NCBI GenBank assembly: GCA_964017065.1 | Contig: OZ024785.1 | Location: 10,309,086-10,373,085, forward strand | Direction: 5' to 3' | DNA length: 64,000 nt | Source: Haliclona indistincta | Taxonomy: Eukaryota; Porifera; Demospongiae; Haplosclerida; Chalinidae | In this document: piece after piece, positions 23,901-38,840 of the stretch | How positions within the stretch are numbered: position 1 is the stretch's first letter | Layout: every line of letters starts with the position of its first letter | The notes under the pieces: generated by a model | The model's database searches: none | What the model saw: only the letters and a program-made list of their open reading frames with translations | What the model was told of the DNA's origin: nothing | Program-made: the position numbers and the translations under genes

Positions 23901-25236
23901 GTATGTCTCTTTTGCTGTGGTCATACTCTTGACACTGATAGGAATTGTGAGGACAAATTTATTCATTATCTTAACTGTATCTTCCCGCACTAGCACACTT
24001 CATATGAAGGAGCTGAATGGGTCACGTATGTCTTGGGACTAATAATGATGTTTGGCATAGTGATATTCTTTGCGCTCTTTTACCATCACCATCAGGTGAA
24101 AAAAATTTGTCAACACATTCAAGGCAAGCTAAAATTTTGCAAGGAGACTTACATTACATAATAACATTGTATATAGGAGAGATTGTCTGGTTTAAGCACA
24201 AATCATATTGTGCAGCTGGTGAGTAAATGTGCATGAAACTGTCTAGTATATGGATTCATTATTTCAGCAAAAACAAGTCAAGAATCAATTGACTGTTGTG
24301 CACATACACGTGGTTGGATGAAACACCACATAGTTTGTTGTCACTGTCTGAAAAACCCTGTAAGTATGACTCTCTATGTTATTGAGCTGTTTTTACTAGT
24401 TGTAACTTCATCACCCAGGTTCGCTTGATCAGACTGATTCTTATTACTGTCATAGTTTTAGTTGTGTGAGTGTATACTTGTATTGTATAGTGTCTCTTAT
24501 TCCAGTGATTATTTTGCAGTGGTATAGCTTTGATGGCTACGGGTGCTAGTGTACCTAATATTGTCCTCTACCTGTTCATTGTCACCATGTTTACTATTCT
24601 AACTTTCTACATAGTCTTAAAGGCAAGACTGTTACTGCAATTTTAGTGAATCTTGCAAAATGTGTCGCGTACGTAAACGTCTTTGCACATGTGCAAATAA
24701 ATTAATGTTATTATTTCTAGCTATTATGCATGTGCAAACGGCGTTTCGTGCGCAATACATTTGCAAGATTCAAGTATCACGAAAGTCAGCAATGCTAACT
24801 CTGTCTGTCTCCTTCCACAGTGGTGTATTCACATGGAACCCTGCTCACTAGCTGCTTACATCACATTGCTTTTTGTTCCATGTATGATAGCTGCAGTCTA
24901 TGTATTTGGTATTGCTGTCACTGATAAGACAGTAAGTCTCTTTATTAATGCATTCTTTTATTTCTTGATTCATCAGTTGAGTCCATCAGAATCTCGTGAG
25001 CTGAATCAACCTTGTCTGTTACAAGACATATTTGGAGAAGATACATTCTATGATTATCATGATGCATGGCATTTTCTGTCAGCATGTGGCTTGTTCTTAT
25101 CATTTCTGGTAAACGATGCTGGTTAATATTATTGTGTTCTTCATTGGTTACTGATTTTTTATCACTATTATAGTTCTTGCTGACTTTAGATGATGGAATA
25201 AGGAACAAACCAACTGATGATATTCCTGTATTTTAA
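20950..25236 (+). CDS. SIDT2: SID1 transmembrane family protein (SIDT1/2-like)
   Basis: Multi-pass membrane protein of the SID-1 family, linked to dsRNA and cholesterol transport. About 20 short exons, beginning 20950-21159, 21277-21401, 21444-21608, 21770-21815, 21925-22035, 22086-22169, 22216-22303, 22351-22404, 22461-22575 and 22631-22698. The N-terminus is a clear signal peptide ([19 protein letters not shown]). The lumenal part ends at YFEFP...CPVDV...[13 protein letters not shown], then the first TM segment ([16 protein letters not shown]), a short cytosolic loop, and the TM core: [54 protein letters not shown] and HDAWHFLS. The Ser, His and Asp residues of the CREST-type metal site (SAMYH, NFQFD, HDAWH) are kept. 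The C-terminus is DIPVF. One paralogue is expected in a basal animal, so SIDT1 versus SIDT2 is undecided. Confidence 0.92.
24648..24771. mobile_element. Small inverted-repeat element in a SIDT intron
   Basis: GAATCTTGCAAAATGTGTCG at the left and its inverted counterpart ending TTTGCAAGATTC at the right, arms of about 40 bases at roughly 80% identity, 124 bases in total. A foldback MITE-type element; no target duplication assigned. Confidence 0.65.
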
Positions 25237-26263
25237 ACAACTGTGACCGCACTGCATCGCCATGCCTTCCATTATAACAATACCTGCATTTAGTATACCT
25301 GGCTGCTGTACCTACTGTAGTAGAATCATGTATCTTCTGTACAATTATGTCTGTGTGTTTTATCTAACATGTTGTCAAGCACAACTGAGACCATGATGGG
25401 CACTAGCTGGTGGTGGTAGTACACCATTCTATCTATCGGAATGGTGGAAACTGGCAAACAACATTTTGTGCAGGTTCATGATTTCACAACAAATCAATCA
25501 TTGTCCACGCAAATATGCACCCGTTTCCAATCTCAGTTACATAGTATAAAGTAACTATGGTCTAGTGTGGGAATAATCATAGATTTTATAGTTAGAATCT
25601 ATGGAATAATTATTTCATCCAGTAAACCAGCATCATTGTCTCAGTAGCTATCAAAGATACCAGTAATAGTAATTTGTTCACTGATCATGCATAATTGGGA
25701 TATCTTTTGGGGTAATTTAAAAAAGCTGTGTTAACATTGAGTGTAAAGAGTGATTTTGTTGGACATGTTGTACGTACTAGTGGAGACAACTTCTATGGAC
25801 AACTGAACTGCTATTAGAAAGCGGTACAGTGGTGAGATGATAAGATCAATACCGAAAAAAATTTGAAATTAATTATAAACTGTTAATTTAGTGCAATTTT
25901 TTAGCAATTTGGAGGCCACTTTGAAATGTTTAAAAAATTCATACAAAATGATAGTTTACGTGTGGCTTGCTCTAAATCAACCACGTGGCCAACATTGTCA
26001 TACCTCTAAACAAGTACATGAATTATAACTAGATTCATCTACCAAGTCAACAAAAATGGGGGGCAATTGCCCCCTGCCTACGCCACTGAAGCAGATCTAA
26101 TATGGTACCTGCGGTCCACAAAATTTCTGCCTAGTTCAGGAACAATCTAAATCCTGCTGTGATAGCGCATAAAATTTCCCTAATGACATGTTTTCGGAAA
26201 TTACCACGTGTTTTCCGTATACGTCCGTGCACTTTAGTTTAAGCTGAAGCTAACGTGTTGCCG
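25237..26263. other. Intergenic between SIDT and GPN1
   Basis: No complete gene. It holds a decayed copy of GPN1 exon 1 (25364-25482) and, at about 26057-26090, a GGGGGGCAATTGCCCCC palindrome followed by TGCCTACGCCACTG, which looks like the end of a transposon. Confidence 0.6.
25364..25482 (+). pseudogene. Decayed duplicate of GPN1 first exon
   Basis: The stretch from TAACATGTTG through ACAACTGAGACCAT, GGGCACTA, TCGGAATGG and CATTTTGTGCAGGTT aligns along its length with the GPN1 first exon and donor site at about 26272-26405. Gaps and point changes destroy the reading frame, including the P-loop codons. It lies about 0.9 kb upstream of the intact exon on the same strand, so it is a local tandem duplication that decayed. 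Confidence 0.75.
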
Positions 26264-27937
26264 ATGGCTGAAGCTAACGTGTTGCCGAGTGTAAGTGCAA
26301 CGAGCACAACTGAGACCATACCGGGCACTAACTGTGGTAATAAACCAGTCTGTGTGATATGTCTCGGAATGGCGGGAACAGGCAAGACGACATTTGTGCA
26401 GGTTTATGAGACAGATCTAGCTGCTGCCTTGATAAAGTTGCAACGTTATTTTGTACACAGCGTCTCACAGCTCATCTTCACTCCAAAAAGAGTCCTCCAT
26501 ACGTTATTAACCTGGACCCTGCAGTCCAGCACCTTCCATATCCTGCTAATATTGGTGAGAGCTTGACCCAGCTAATTCTAAGACTCCTCCTCTTTTTCTC
26601 AAGATATAAGAGACACGGTGGATTACAAGCAAGTGATGGCACAGTATGGTCTGGGACCGAACGGGGGCATAGTTACGTCACTTAACCTGTTTGCTACTCG
26701 GTTTGATCAAGTGATGGGTTTCATTGAGAAGCGAGCGCCTGAATGCAAGTATGGTACATATGTGATTTAATCACTCATTAATCCATCTCTTCTCAAGGTA
26801 TGTATTACTGGACACACCTGGTCAAATAGAAGTATTCACATGGTCGGCATCTGGTTCTATCATCACAGAGACATTGGTATGCTGCTACTGCTATGCATCA
26901 GTACGTACTATTCTCCTCTCAGGCGTCTTCTTTTCCCACTATAGTTGTGTACATCATGGATACTGTGCGATGTGTAAATCCAGTAACTTTCATGTCTAAT
27001 ATGCTCTATGCCTGCAGGTACTACCTAATTTTTATAAGCTATAATAAATCATCATTCTTATTTGTTTGATGATATAGTATACTGTATAAGGCCAAACTAC
27101 CATTTGTTGTTGTCATGAATAAGGTATGTTTCAGTCATACAGTGACGGTAGTAGCCATATTATTATTATTATCTTAGGTAGATATTACTGATCACAAGTT
27201 TGCAATCGAGTGGATGAAAGATTTTGAAGTTTTCCAGGAATCTTTGGATCAGGTGCTGATGATGTGACTATTATTGCTGTTTGAATCATGTTTCTATGTA
27301 TTCAGGAAACTAGCTATGCCTCTAGTCTTTCTCGTTCTATGAGTCTTGTTTTGGACGAGTTTTATGAGAACTTAACGGTAAGTTTTAATTTACCTTCACA
27401 AATCTCACCCTTCACACACAGACAGTGGGTGTGTCATCACTGGATGGTCTTGGTTTTGACGAGTTCTTAAAGGCAGTCGATGCAGCTCGTGTGGAATATG
27501 AACAAGACTATCTCCCTCAGTTACAGAGGATGAAGAAGAAGAAGGATGAGGAAGCAGCTGCTGAGAGGGAAGAACAGTTAGAGAGATTGAAGAAAGACAG
27601 AGCAGAGGGAGAAGTAGTGGACATTAATCTGCCATCAGCTACTGGTAAGCACCTAATATGTTGTGAGTACAAAAGATCTGATGGCAGTCGATGCAAAAAC
27701 TTCCCTACGAACTTGCCCTACGGTGCCAGAAATATGTACATCTGTTTAGTTTTTGTCTCCACAGGCACCAGTGACCAGCAATCAAGAAGAGGTATTGAAA
27801 TCAATTTGATGGCTGACAGTGAAGACTCTGATGATATAGCCATGGATGATAGTGATGAAGCTCAGCAGCAAGCATCTTTTAGAACTTTTCTACACAAAAA
27901 GATTCCCAGTAGACAAGATAGCATGGATGATTCGTGA
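26264..27937 (+). CDS. GPN1: GPN-loop GTPase 1
   Basis: Cytosolic GTPase (XAB1) that with GPN3 helps assemble and import RNA polymerase II. First exon 26264-26401, second 26461-26554, then from 26604 onward. Motifs in order: P-loop [21 protein letters not shown], the family-defining Gly-Pro-Asn loop in [23 protein letters not shown] (G3), VVMNKVDITD (G4), [13 protein letters not shown], then a coiled, charged region ([19 protein letters not shown]) and an acidic Ser/Asp tail, as in human GPN1. The last intron (27645-27764) is 120 bases, in frame and stop-free. The ATG is chosen because only this one precedes the P-loop exon in frame. It is convergent with the KAT7-like gene. Confidence 0.95.
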
Positions 27938-28074
27938 CATATATTCCGATTATACTGGTATTACTACAGAACAATCTTGACCATAATTGATTTTTGTTGT
28001 AAATGTTGATCCCACAAAACCCTGAAATATACATACACATCGAGTAGAAAAACAAGAAAATTATGAACAAAAAG

Positions 28075-31543
<3,469 letters not shown>

Positions 31544-31934
31544 ACACACCCCTATTTCAGCCTAGTAGCCATGTGGCATGTTGTAATGTCTTTGCTCAAA
31601 ATAAATTGCTAGGGTTCTATGAATAATGGATTTTTTTTTCGCATGTTGATAGTAGTATCATATGTGATTATTCAAGGCAGACTACACGTTGAGTTCAGCT
31701 AAATATTTGCACACCTAGTGTCAGGAGGTTTGCAACTAGTACGTAGACTTTGTAGAGTAAAATCACTAAGTCTTGTGAGCATGAAAGGGCACTCAAGTCA
31801 TGGCAAAGTGAGAAGGGGTTTAAAAACTAAATCTTGAGGTCATCTGACTGAGTATGCACTGTACCTTCTGATGACTCATTCTGTTCACATCACGATAGCA
31901 GTGATCTCATCAAAATGTATGCAAAAAGCAATAT
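31544..31934. other. Convergent 3' region of ubiquitin-L40 and INTS10
   Basis: An AATAAA signal lies at about 31598, shortly after the ubiquitin-L40 stop. No other feature recognised. Confidence 0.6.
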
Positions 31935-34900
31935 TCAATGGTTAGTGTTTGCAGGGAGTGCTATGAAACACAGCTTTTCTTGCTTGAAGAACTTCTTGAG
32001 AATTGGTTCTAATGCTTCGCTGCTTCTCTCTAATTGCTGTTCAACTCCGCTCACCAGGTCTTCTTTTGCACGTGAATTGACACCCCTGGTAACAGCACGG
32101 GACCTGAGCAAGAGTAATGGATGTTAGTAGTAGTGATAAAGTGAATCAAACCTGCCAGAGCATTCTTGTGGTAGGAGGGACATCTGAATAGTGGTGTGGT
32201 TAATAAGATACATAATCTCCTCCAATATATCAATACCTATAGCAATCTGTTAAGTTCTAACCTATCAATAGATATTCTGAGACAGACATGCTGTATTAGC
32301 ATCATTGACCATTGGATACTAATTACATAGTTGAGAAACGGAGGGTAGTTGAAACTGCCTCTTTTCTGAATAGAGTTTATCACAGCTGCAACAGTCTGTT
32401 CTTCTTGAGGCCATTGATACTGGCAGAGCACCAAGAGCTGACCTAGAGCATTATCAGATGTTGATTCTGACAAAGCAATCTCCTGAGCATAGTGAGAGCA
32501 AGTTAAGAATACTTTATAACAGTGAATGTACCTTGACAGCTGCTGTGATAATGTCAATGGTATATGAAAATACCTCACTAGTGTTGGTACTAACCAATCG
32601 CAGCACACGAGGTACTACAATAAATCATGGCAAAATGCACAAATACTCACACATATGCCTACCTCTACCACCAGGTGTCTTAGGTAGGCTGGGTGGAATA
32701 GACGCTGAAGAGGTGAAGCAAACTGAGTTGCAGTTGTCAGGAAGCAATGCTATGAGCTCTGTGGCTAGCACACAGGCAGCCTAGAATATTGAGACTGGTT
32801 GTCAAAGCTTTAAAGCAATTCTACCTCACCTTGACATCACCAAGTAGCAAATTGCAGTTTATCAGCTGCAACAAAATGCGCAAATTTTCTGGCTATAGAT
32901 GATATGAGACAGTGAACAATCTGATTGTGAGTTTACCTCGTCTCTATCAGTAGGTTTGATTCTCATCTTATACTGAGTCAAGAATTTCTTAACTAGATCA
33001 GACTCACCCTGTACAAGGGAGTGCTACACTGCTGATCCATATGCTACTGACTGACCTTAAATAACAACATGTCAGCCCGAAATGCTGTTAGCCATGCCCA
33101 TTCATTAGCACCCCACTGCTGACAGAGACGTTCAAATTCTGCAACAGAACAAAAGTGACATTGAAGCAAGAAACAAGTGGTATCTCTGATGCTCACCACC
33201 ACGATATGTATTACTAGAGTGTATGAACCCCCAACAGTCTATAGCCACTAAGAAACTCTCGTACACTGATTGATCAGCAGTACGTGATCCTGGAGTGAGA
33301 GAGCATGACAAGAGAGGTTGATGGAGCACCTCACCAGCTTGTAATAACAACAATGGTTTCTCACTCTCCTCAAGCTTTCTTCTCTTAGGAGCCGGTAGAC
33401 GACTACGGGTACATAACAATGAATGACCGGTACTAATACTTGTGGTGTTACAAACCTTTCGCCAATTTCATTTCGAAACTGGCGATCCTCAACAAGAGCC
33501 CAGCATATGCTAGCATCACCTGAAAGCACTAGTATCAACTAACATGTATAACAATGTTTTAGTCACCTTCCAAATGTTGAAACGTATGACAAAAGTAATT
33601 CCATACACATTCAAAGAAGAGAAACACACTGCTATAGAAACATTCAATAGCCACTGAACGAGGAGCCTCAAATGGGACGCATAATTTAGTACTGTAACCA
33701 GAAATGTGTTCAATACCAATCCATCGTAGTTTAGGAGGACTAGAAGCAAAACAATTAGTAAGTGTACTACACGATATAACATACAGGTGTGGATGTGTCT
33801 TCTCGCTATGCATGGCATCCATCCAGCCACATCGCTTACAGACCAATAGAAACAAATTATACAAGCTCTCCCAACCTTGTCTACCTGCATACTGGTGGGC
33901 TGAAAATAAATGGAAAGCACAATGATGATCAGCTCATATTCCTTCAGCAATAGGTATATAGTTCAGTCAAAAAGGACCATAGTTGAATAGTTATTGTACA
34001 AATAAGTGTAGAGCACTTCAATGTACTGTTGGCTGATTACTTTTCCAGTTAATGCCTCCTCGCAATCAACTATTGTGTTCTACAACAAATTTGCTCATTG
34101 ACCAATATTTAGAACATTGTTGTAAAAGATAAAGCACTAGAATTAAGTCTTGAGAATCTCTAGATACAGCAAGAGACTATAGCTAGATACAGTCTCAATT
34201 CTCGCAACACAGAACAAAGGTGTTGTATCATAGCTTGGGCTATCTCTGCCTACCCAAACTTACTCTACATGCAAACTCACTTTTTCCCTCTAATAAAGAC
34301 TGAACAATGACCTCAGTGTGATAGCTAGCCGCCACCTCGAGCCACTGGCATATATGATTAGTCTTGAGGACCATAGACTGACCAGAGGTTCGCAAGATTG
34401 GTTGATCAAGTGAAATAGATGGAGAAGAAGCCAATAAAGGAATGAGCTCTGTAACTGCATGAAGGAGAGGAAAATGACTGAAAATAAAGGGAATATGGTA
34501 TGAACAGCACCAAGAAGTTGTTGTTGAAGATTATCAACTGGTGATGATAAGTGAGAAGATGTCTTAGACAAGGAATCATAACAGTCCAACTATAGAGAAT
34601 GGGACAAAACATGTCACGTGTGAATAGAATTCATTAATTCTTACTCCTAGTGTTGTTGCTAGATCTGGAAACAATTTCATAGCAACAAGAGTAATTTGTG
34701 CATGGTGAAGTGGATCTAATGAACTATCTAAAGAAATAAAAACAACAAAATTAAGATTAGTGAAGAACTGTACATTGTGTTCTACCTGCTAGTTTTAGGA
34801 GTACCATTTTACGTGTCAGTGGAGGAAGTAATTCAAATACAGTCTTTAATTTGATCGCCTCTTTATCACTTGATTTATTTTGAATGGCTTGGCACAATTT

Positions 34901-35260
34901 TTCGGCAAGATCCTGCAGTTTTGGTTCTTTTGAAAATTTGACACATCTACATTAGTGTATAGAATAAATAAAATATGCACAACAGAGAGAAAAGTCTTGC
35001 ATACAATTCAGTTAATGTATTGGCAGCTGTAGCAAATTCCTCACAGAGTACGTACAAACAGAAGGCCTCGTACTGCAGTAAGGAAAGTTCATAATCAATA
35101 AGAACCACCTTATAATCTTACATGCCTGAACTATAAACTGATGTGGATACAAAGATCTGGCTGTCAACATCCATGCTCTGGCTGCATGCTTGTCATTAGC
35201 ACTAAGAAACAATTTGGAACGCTCCACAACCCACATACAGTCCGAGTCGCCAGCAGCCAT
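31935..35260 (-). CDS. INTS10: Integrator complex subunit 10
   Basis: Subunit of the Integrator complex, which cleaves snRNA and attenuated mRNA transcripts with RNA polymerase II; INTS10 belongs to the INTS10-13-14-15 module. A many-exon gene with first exon 35126-35260 (MAAGDSDCMWVVERSKLFL, ARAWMLTARSLYPHQFIVQ), matching the human N-terminus with TARSLYP. Internal matches: MQVDKVGRESLYNLFLLVCK, WGANEWAWLTAFRADMLLFK, and LLVLCQYQWPQEEQTVAAVI with GSFNYPPFLNYV (human QQEWPRGENLFLKAV, GNFQYENFFNYV). The C-terminus TRGVNSRAKEDLVSGVEQQL ends at a TGA at 31935. No known catalytic motifs, as expected for a helical scaffold. Exons in the middle third were only partly traced. The start codon is 66 bases from that of the methyltransferase gene. 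Confidence 0.87.
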
Positions 35261-35326
35261 TTATGAAAGACGTCGACAAGGCGTGGCCACAAAAGAACCC
35301 TCCTTTGACGTCACACGTGTCAAAGC
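35261..35326. promoter_or_regulatory. 66-base bidirectional promoter, INTS10 / methyltransferase
   Basis: The whole interval between divergent start codons is 66 bases. It contains a perfect CRE/ATF palindrome TGACGTCA at 35306-35313 abutting a CACGTG E-box at 35314-35319, plus GACGTC near 35270. Transcription starts must lie within it or inside the opposite gene. Confidence 0.65.
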
Positions 35327-38300
35327 ATGGAGTCCGAGACAATGGAAAGACCTCGATCACCATCTCACATCGTGAGGACCATGATGAGAGAATACTGGGG
35401 AAAATGGTCAGACTGGAGTGGAGAGACAATACCAATGAAACTAATGCTTCTAGAAGACAGCAACAGCTTGGCACAGAATATCAGCTGGCAGGAGAATGCG
35501 GAGCTTTTGTCTCGCTTGCCCGACATGTCTGACATGAGAGTATTGGAGTTAGGCGCTGGGATTGGGTGAGTTCGCGTGTGGTGAAAACCACGTGGTACCT
35601 ACCTTCATAAAAGATAATCTGTATGACATGCAAGTTACAAGTCAACAATTGCAAACTGTACATACACGTACTGTTTTCACTGGGAAACAGTGTACATGTG
35701 TATGTGTATGCTAATTTTCATGTGTTCACCATCTTACATACAACGATAGCTTATTCTCAACTTCAGTTTGTTCTTGAGTTGCCAGTGATTTGTACATGTA
35801 CAAATCACTGGCAACTCAAGAACAGCTAAAACTTGCAAGTTTTAGCTATGAAGTAGTTTTTGAACAAAAATTAGTCAATCAGTGGACTCCACTTTCATTT
35901 TGAGTTGCAATCCAGTTGGGAATCACTATTTCTATTATTGGGCTCATTGGGAGTTTCTCAAGGCGTGTTCACATGGAATCCACTTCTGATGCACGTTGTA
36001 TCCCCAAAACCGCCAATGCGATTTGGAAGCGAATTCAATGCGCATTGCAAACGTTCACTTGTAGCGAATTGCACGGCTCAAAAAGCTACACTGTGCTCTT
36101 CCTAGCCTTCAACGATGCTTCAAATCTCTATTACAAATGTTTATTAGTCTGCCAAGCGCCTTTTGTTTACTTTCAATGGCTTGCATCCGCACACTAAAGT
36201 CTCAATTCGCTTCCAATCCACTTTCAATCTACCTACGGAGGTCGATTGAATGCAATGCGCAATTCGCTTCGCATTGATTTCAAGCGGATTCTTGTGAACG
36301 CTGACGAACAAGATTGAATGTGCATTCGATCCACTTTGTATAGTCCATGAGAACGCGCCTTATATGAGCAACTGGATTACTAGAAGTACCAAATTACACA
36401 TTATAGTAGTGTTGTGTGTGTATAGTCATTGTAGACAATATTTTACACATTTACCCGTCACTGCACTGTGCATTGCATTGTAGATGTTATTCTAGGTATA
36501 TAAATTATTTGTAGCCCAGGCGACCGAAAGATCAAAGGCACCGCTCGGTGGTTATATCTCGTATACCATGGGCAATACGAGTATTTTCCAGGAAATGGCG
36601 TCACATAGCAACACCGTATCAATAAGATGTCGTTGTCGAAAAATGCACGCAAGATTACACTGCCATCTTTTAGCAATGCGCTGTCATTTGCCTCTGGTGG
36701 CTTCTATGGAGGCTCTACTACCTTGAGTGCTTCGTTTAGTAACCATAAGAGCAGTATTCTCGAGCTTCCTGGGCTATATGTATATAATGTATGCAGAATT
36801 GAAATTGCTGGATAATTATTACCAGATTCACTTTTTAATATTGCATAGTTAAGTTCATCTTTGATGTATAATAATTATATTGTGCACATTAATCTTGTAG
36901 ACGACTCACTAAGGATCTTGCGTCTCGTGCAAAACATGTCACTGCAACTGATCTAATGGAGAAATTTGTGCAAGAGAATGAAGCTACTAATGGTCCTGCT
37001 CATCCTAATGTTACTTTTCGCACATTAGATGCTACAAAGGTTGACTATCCTACTGGTTCATTTGATCTTGTGTTTTCTAACTGGCTACTAATGTATCTTA
37101 GTGATACTGAGATAGAACGCTTCTTACGCAAAGTACTTGAGTGAGTATAACATACATTGTGTGCATTCAGAATGTACCTTTTTCTCCCAGCATGCTTACT
37201 CCTGGTGGATATCTCTTCTTTCGTGAGTCTTGTTACTATCCAAGTGGTCATTGTCATGTGTCTGAAGATAACGATCCATCCCGCTATCGTTCTCCTAAAG
37301 TCAGCAATGTCTCAGTGTAACATACTCTTTATGTGAGTACCTATTCTATTTTGCAGGCTTATCATGATTTTACGAGTGAGATACATTCTGACACCGTGAC
37401 TGGAGCCGAAGTCTTCTTTGATTTTATTCATGGTGGTAACAGCCAGACTTATGTGCATCACAAGGGCAATCCCACTCAAGTGTACTGGCTGTGGAGGAAG
37501 TGCATCAAGAGCAGTACTCCCTCGATTGTGGGCATACAGCAACTCCTGGACACGACAGTATACTCTTCCAGCAGCATTGAAGTCTATGAGAAAATCATTG
37601 GAGATGGTTTCACCACTCCTGGAGGACTTAAAGCTGCAAAGGTGTGTCATGCAATCCTCGAAGCTGAGTACAGTGTAAGAATGTGTCAATATAGCAACTA
37701 TGTATAAATTTCAACTCCATACCCAGTACTGCCTCAGGGAAACAATGGGAAGTTTGAGTTTAGGGTTTAGGGCAGCATGATTTCAACTTTACAGCACTGA
37801 CTGTGTGGTGGTGACCTATACTAATGTTATATAGGAGCTGTTATCAAGAGTATCACTGAAGCCAGGAATGAAGGTGCTTGATGTTGGTAGTGGATTAGGA
37901 GGAGCTGCTATGTATCTTGCTCAGGTGCTCTATCTCACTGTGTACTTACTGTCTTTGGTTATTGGCAACTGTCTCAGGAGTGTGGTGTGTATGTTACTAG
38001 TGTAGAGCTCTCAATGGCAGCTGTACAAGCTGCGATACTGAAACAAGACGAACTCCACTTGAACAAAATCCATCAGTGTGTAGCTGATCTCCGTCAAACA
38101 CGGTTTCCTGAAAGCTATTTTGATATGATCTTTGTGAGAGAAACGGTTGAATTCATCAGCAGTAAAGCTCCTGTTTTAACAGAATTTCTTGTAAGTTTCT
38201 GCTTTCTCTATTACTCATTTCTATTTATGTGTAATGTGTAGCACTGGTTAAAGCCTGGGTCTAAGCTGCTTTTGAGTGACTATTGTCTGTCCCATCGGAA

Positions 38301-38710
38301 GCTGTCTGACTCCATCAGCACATTGATCGAAAGAGATGGTTTACAACTTGAAAAAGAGTCTGTTTATGTGAAGGTAGATAGATAAATACAAGTGTCACTG
38401 TATACATTCATTCATGCAGCTAATGGAGGATATAGGATTTACTCGTATATCATGTGTGGATTGTACTGATATGCTTATACAATACACTCAAGAGGATCTA
38501 GAAAAATTGATTTCATGTCAAGTAAGGAGCTAGTCGTATCATAAGAAGGTAATATTATTGTATCGTATGATTCAGGATATCATCCCGCAAGGAAAGATGC
38601 AGTTTATTACACAATGGCGTCAACAGCTAGTTGGCCTGCAAAGTGGTGAGCTTGGCTATGTATTGGTGACAGCTGCTAAACCGGTGGAAGAAGGTGGCGT
38701 CTATTTGTGA
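35327..38710 (+). CDS. Phosphoethanolamine N-methyltransferase, tandem-domain type
   Basis: S-adenosylmethionine-dependent enzyme making phosphocholine from phosphoethanolamine. Exons start 35327-35565, 36901-37140, 37191-37299, 37357-37641, 37835-37924 and 37978 onward; the product is close to 500 residues. The first methyltransferase domain has motif I VLELGAGIGRLT and FDLVFSNWLLMYLSD; the second has YEKIIGDGFTTPGG, KPGMKVLDVGSGLGGAAMYLAQ, FDMIFVRETVEFI and HWLKPGSKLLLSDYC. The order matches plant PEAMT and the two-domain animal enzymes; nematode enzymes split the domains into two proteins. The start at 35327 (MESETMERP) is the first ATG in frame. Intron 1 (35566-36900) is packed with palindromes and two mobile elements. 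Confidence 0.9.
35770..35848. repeat. Two adjacent perfect palindromes
   Basis: 35770-35823 is a perfect 54-base palindrome with no loop (arms GTTCTTGAGTTGCCAGTGAT onward, centre TGTACATGTACA). One base later, 35825-35848 is a second perfect 24-base palindrome (AGCTAAAACTTG and its complement). Both lie in intron 1 of the methyltransferase gene. Confidence 0.95.
35960..36361. mobile_element. MITE with AAGGCG(T/C)GTTC termini
   Basis: 402 bases starting AAGGCGTGTTCACATGGA and ending in the complement of AAGGCGCGTTCTCATGGA. Subterminal motifs (GGAAGCGAATTCAATGCGCA and GCAATGCGCAATTCGCTTC) are also inverted. No coding frame and no clear target duplication. Lies in intron 1 of the methyltransferase gene. 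Confidence 0.65.
36510..36776 (+). mobile_element. Dispersed inverted-repeat element, copy 2, with small ORF
   Basis: Second copy of the element at 16031-16290: same TGTAGCCCAGG start and CCTGGGCTA end. The internal frame begins at ATG 36627 ([18 protein letters not shown]) and stays open to 36815, running past the element end. The CRE of copy 1 is changed here to TGGCGTCA. Inserted in intron 1 of the methyltransferase gene, same strand. Confidence 0.65.
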
Positions 38711-38840
38711 GATAACCTGGACACTACTGACTGGTGTAATTACATCCTCTGTCAATAAATTCTTTGTATGATTATTATTATGATTTGACGTTTATATTTA
38801 CTTACAAAATTATCCCTGTTAGCAATTTATAGTACTATAG

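Noticed and set aside
26057..26090. GGGGGGCAATTGCCCCC palindrome with TGCCTACGCCACTG
   Set aside because: Looks like a transposon terminus, but no second end or target duplication could be defined.
37755..37772. Telomere-like TTTAGGGTTTAGGG
   Set aside because: Only two plant-type units within an intron; chance or a short simple repeat.
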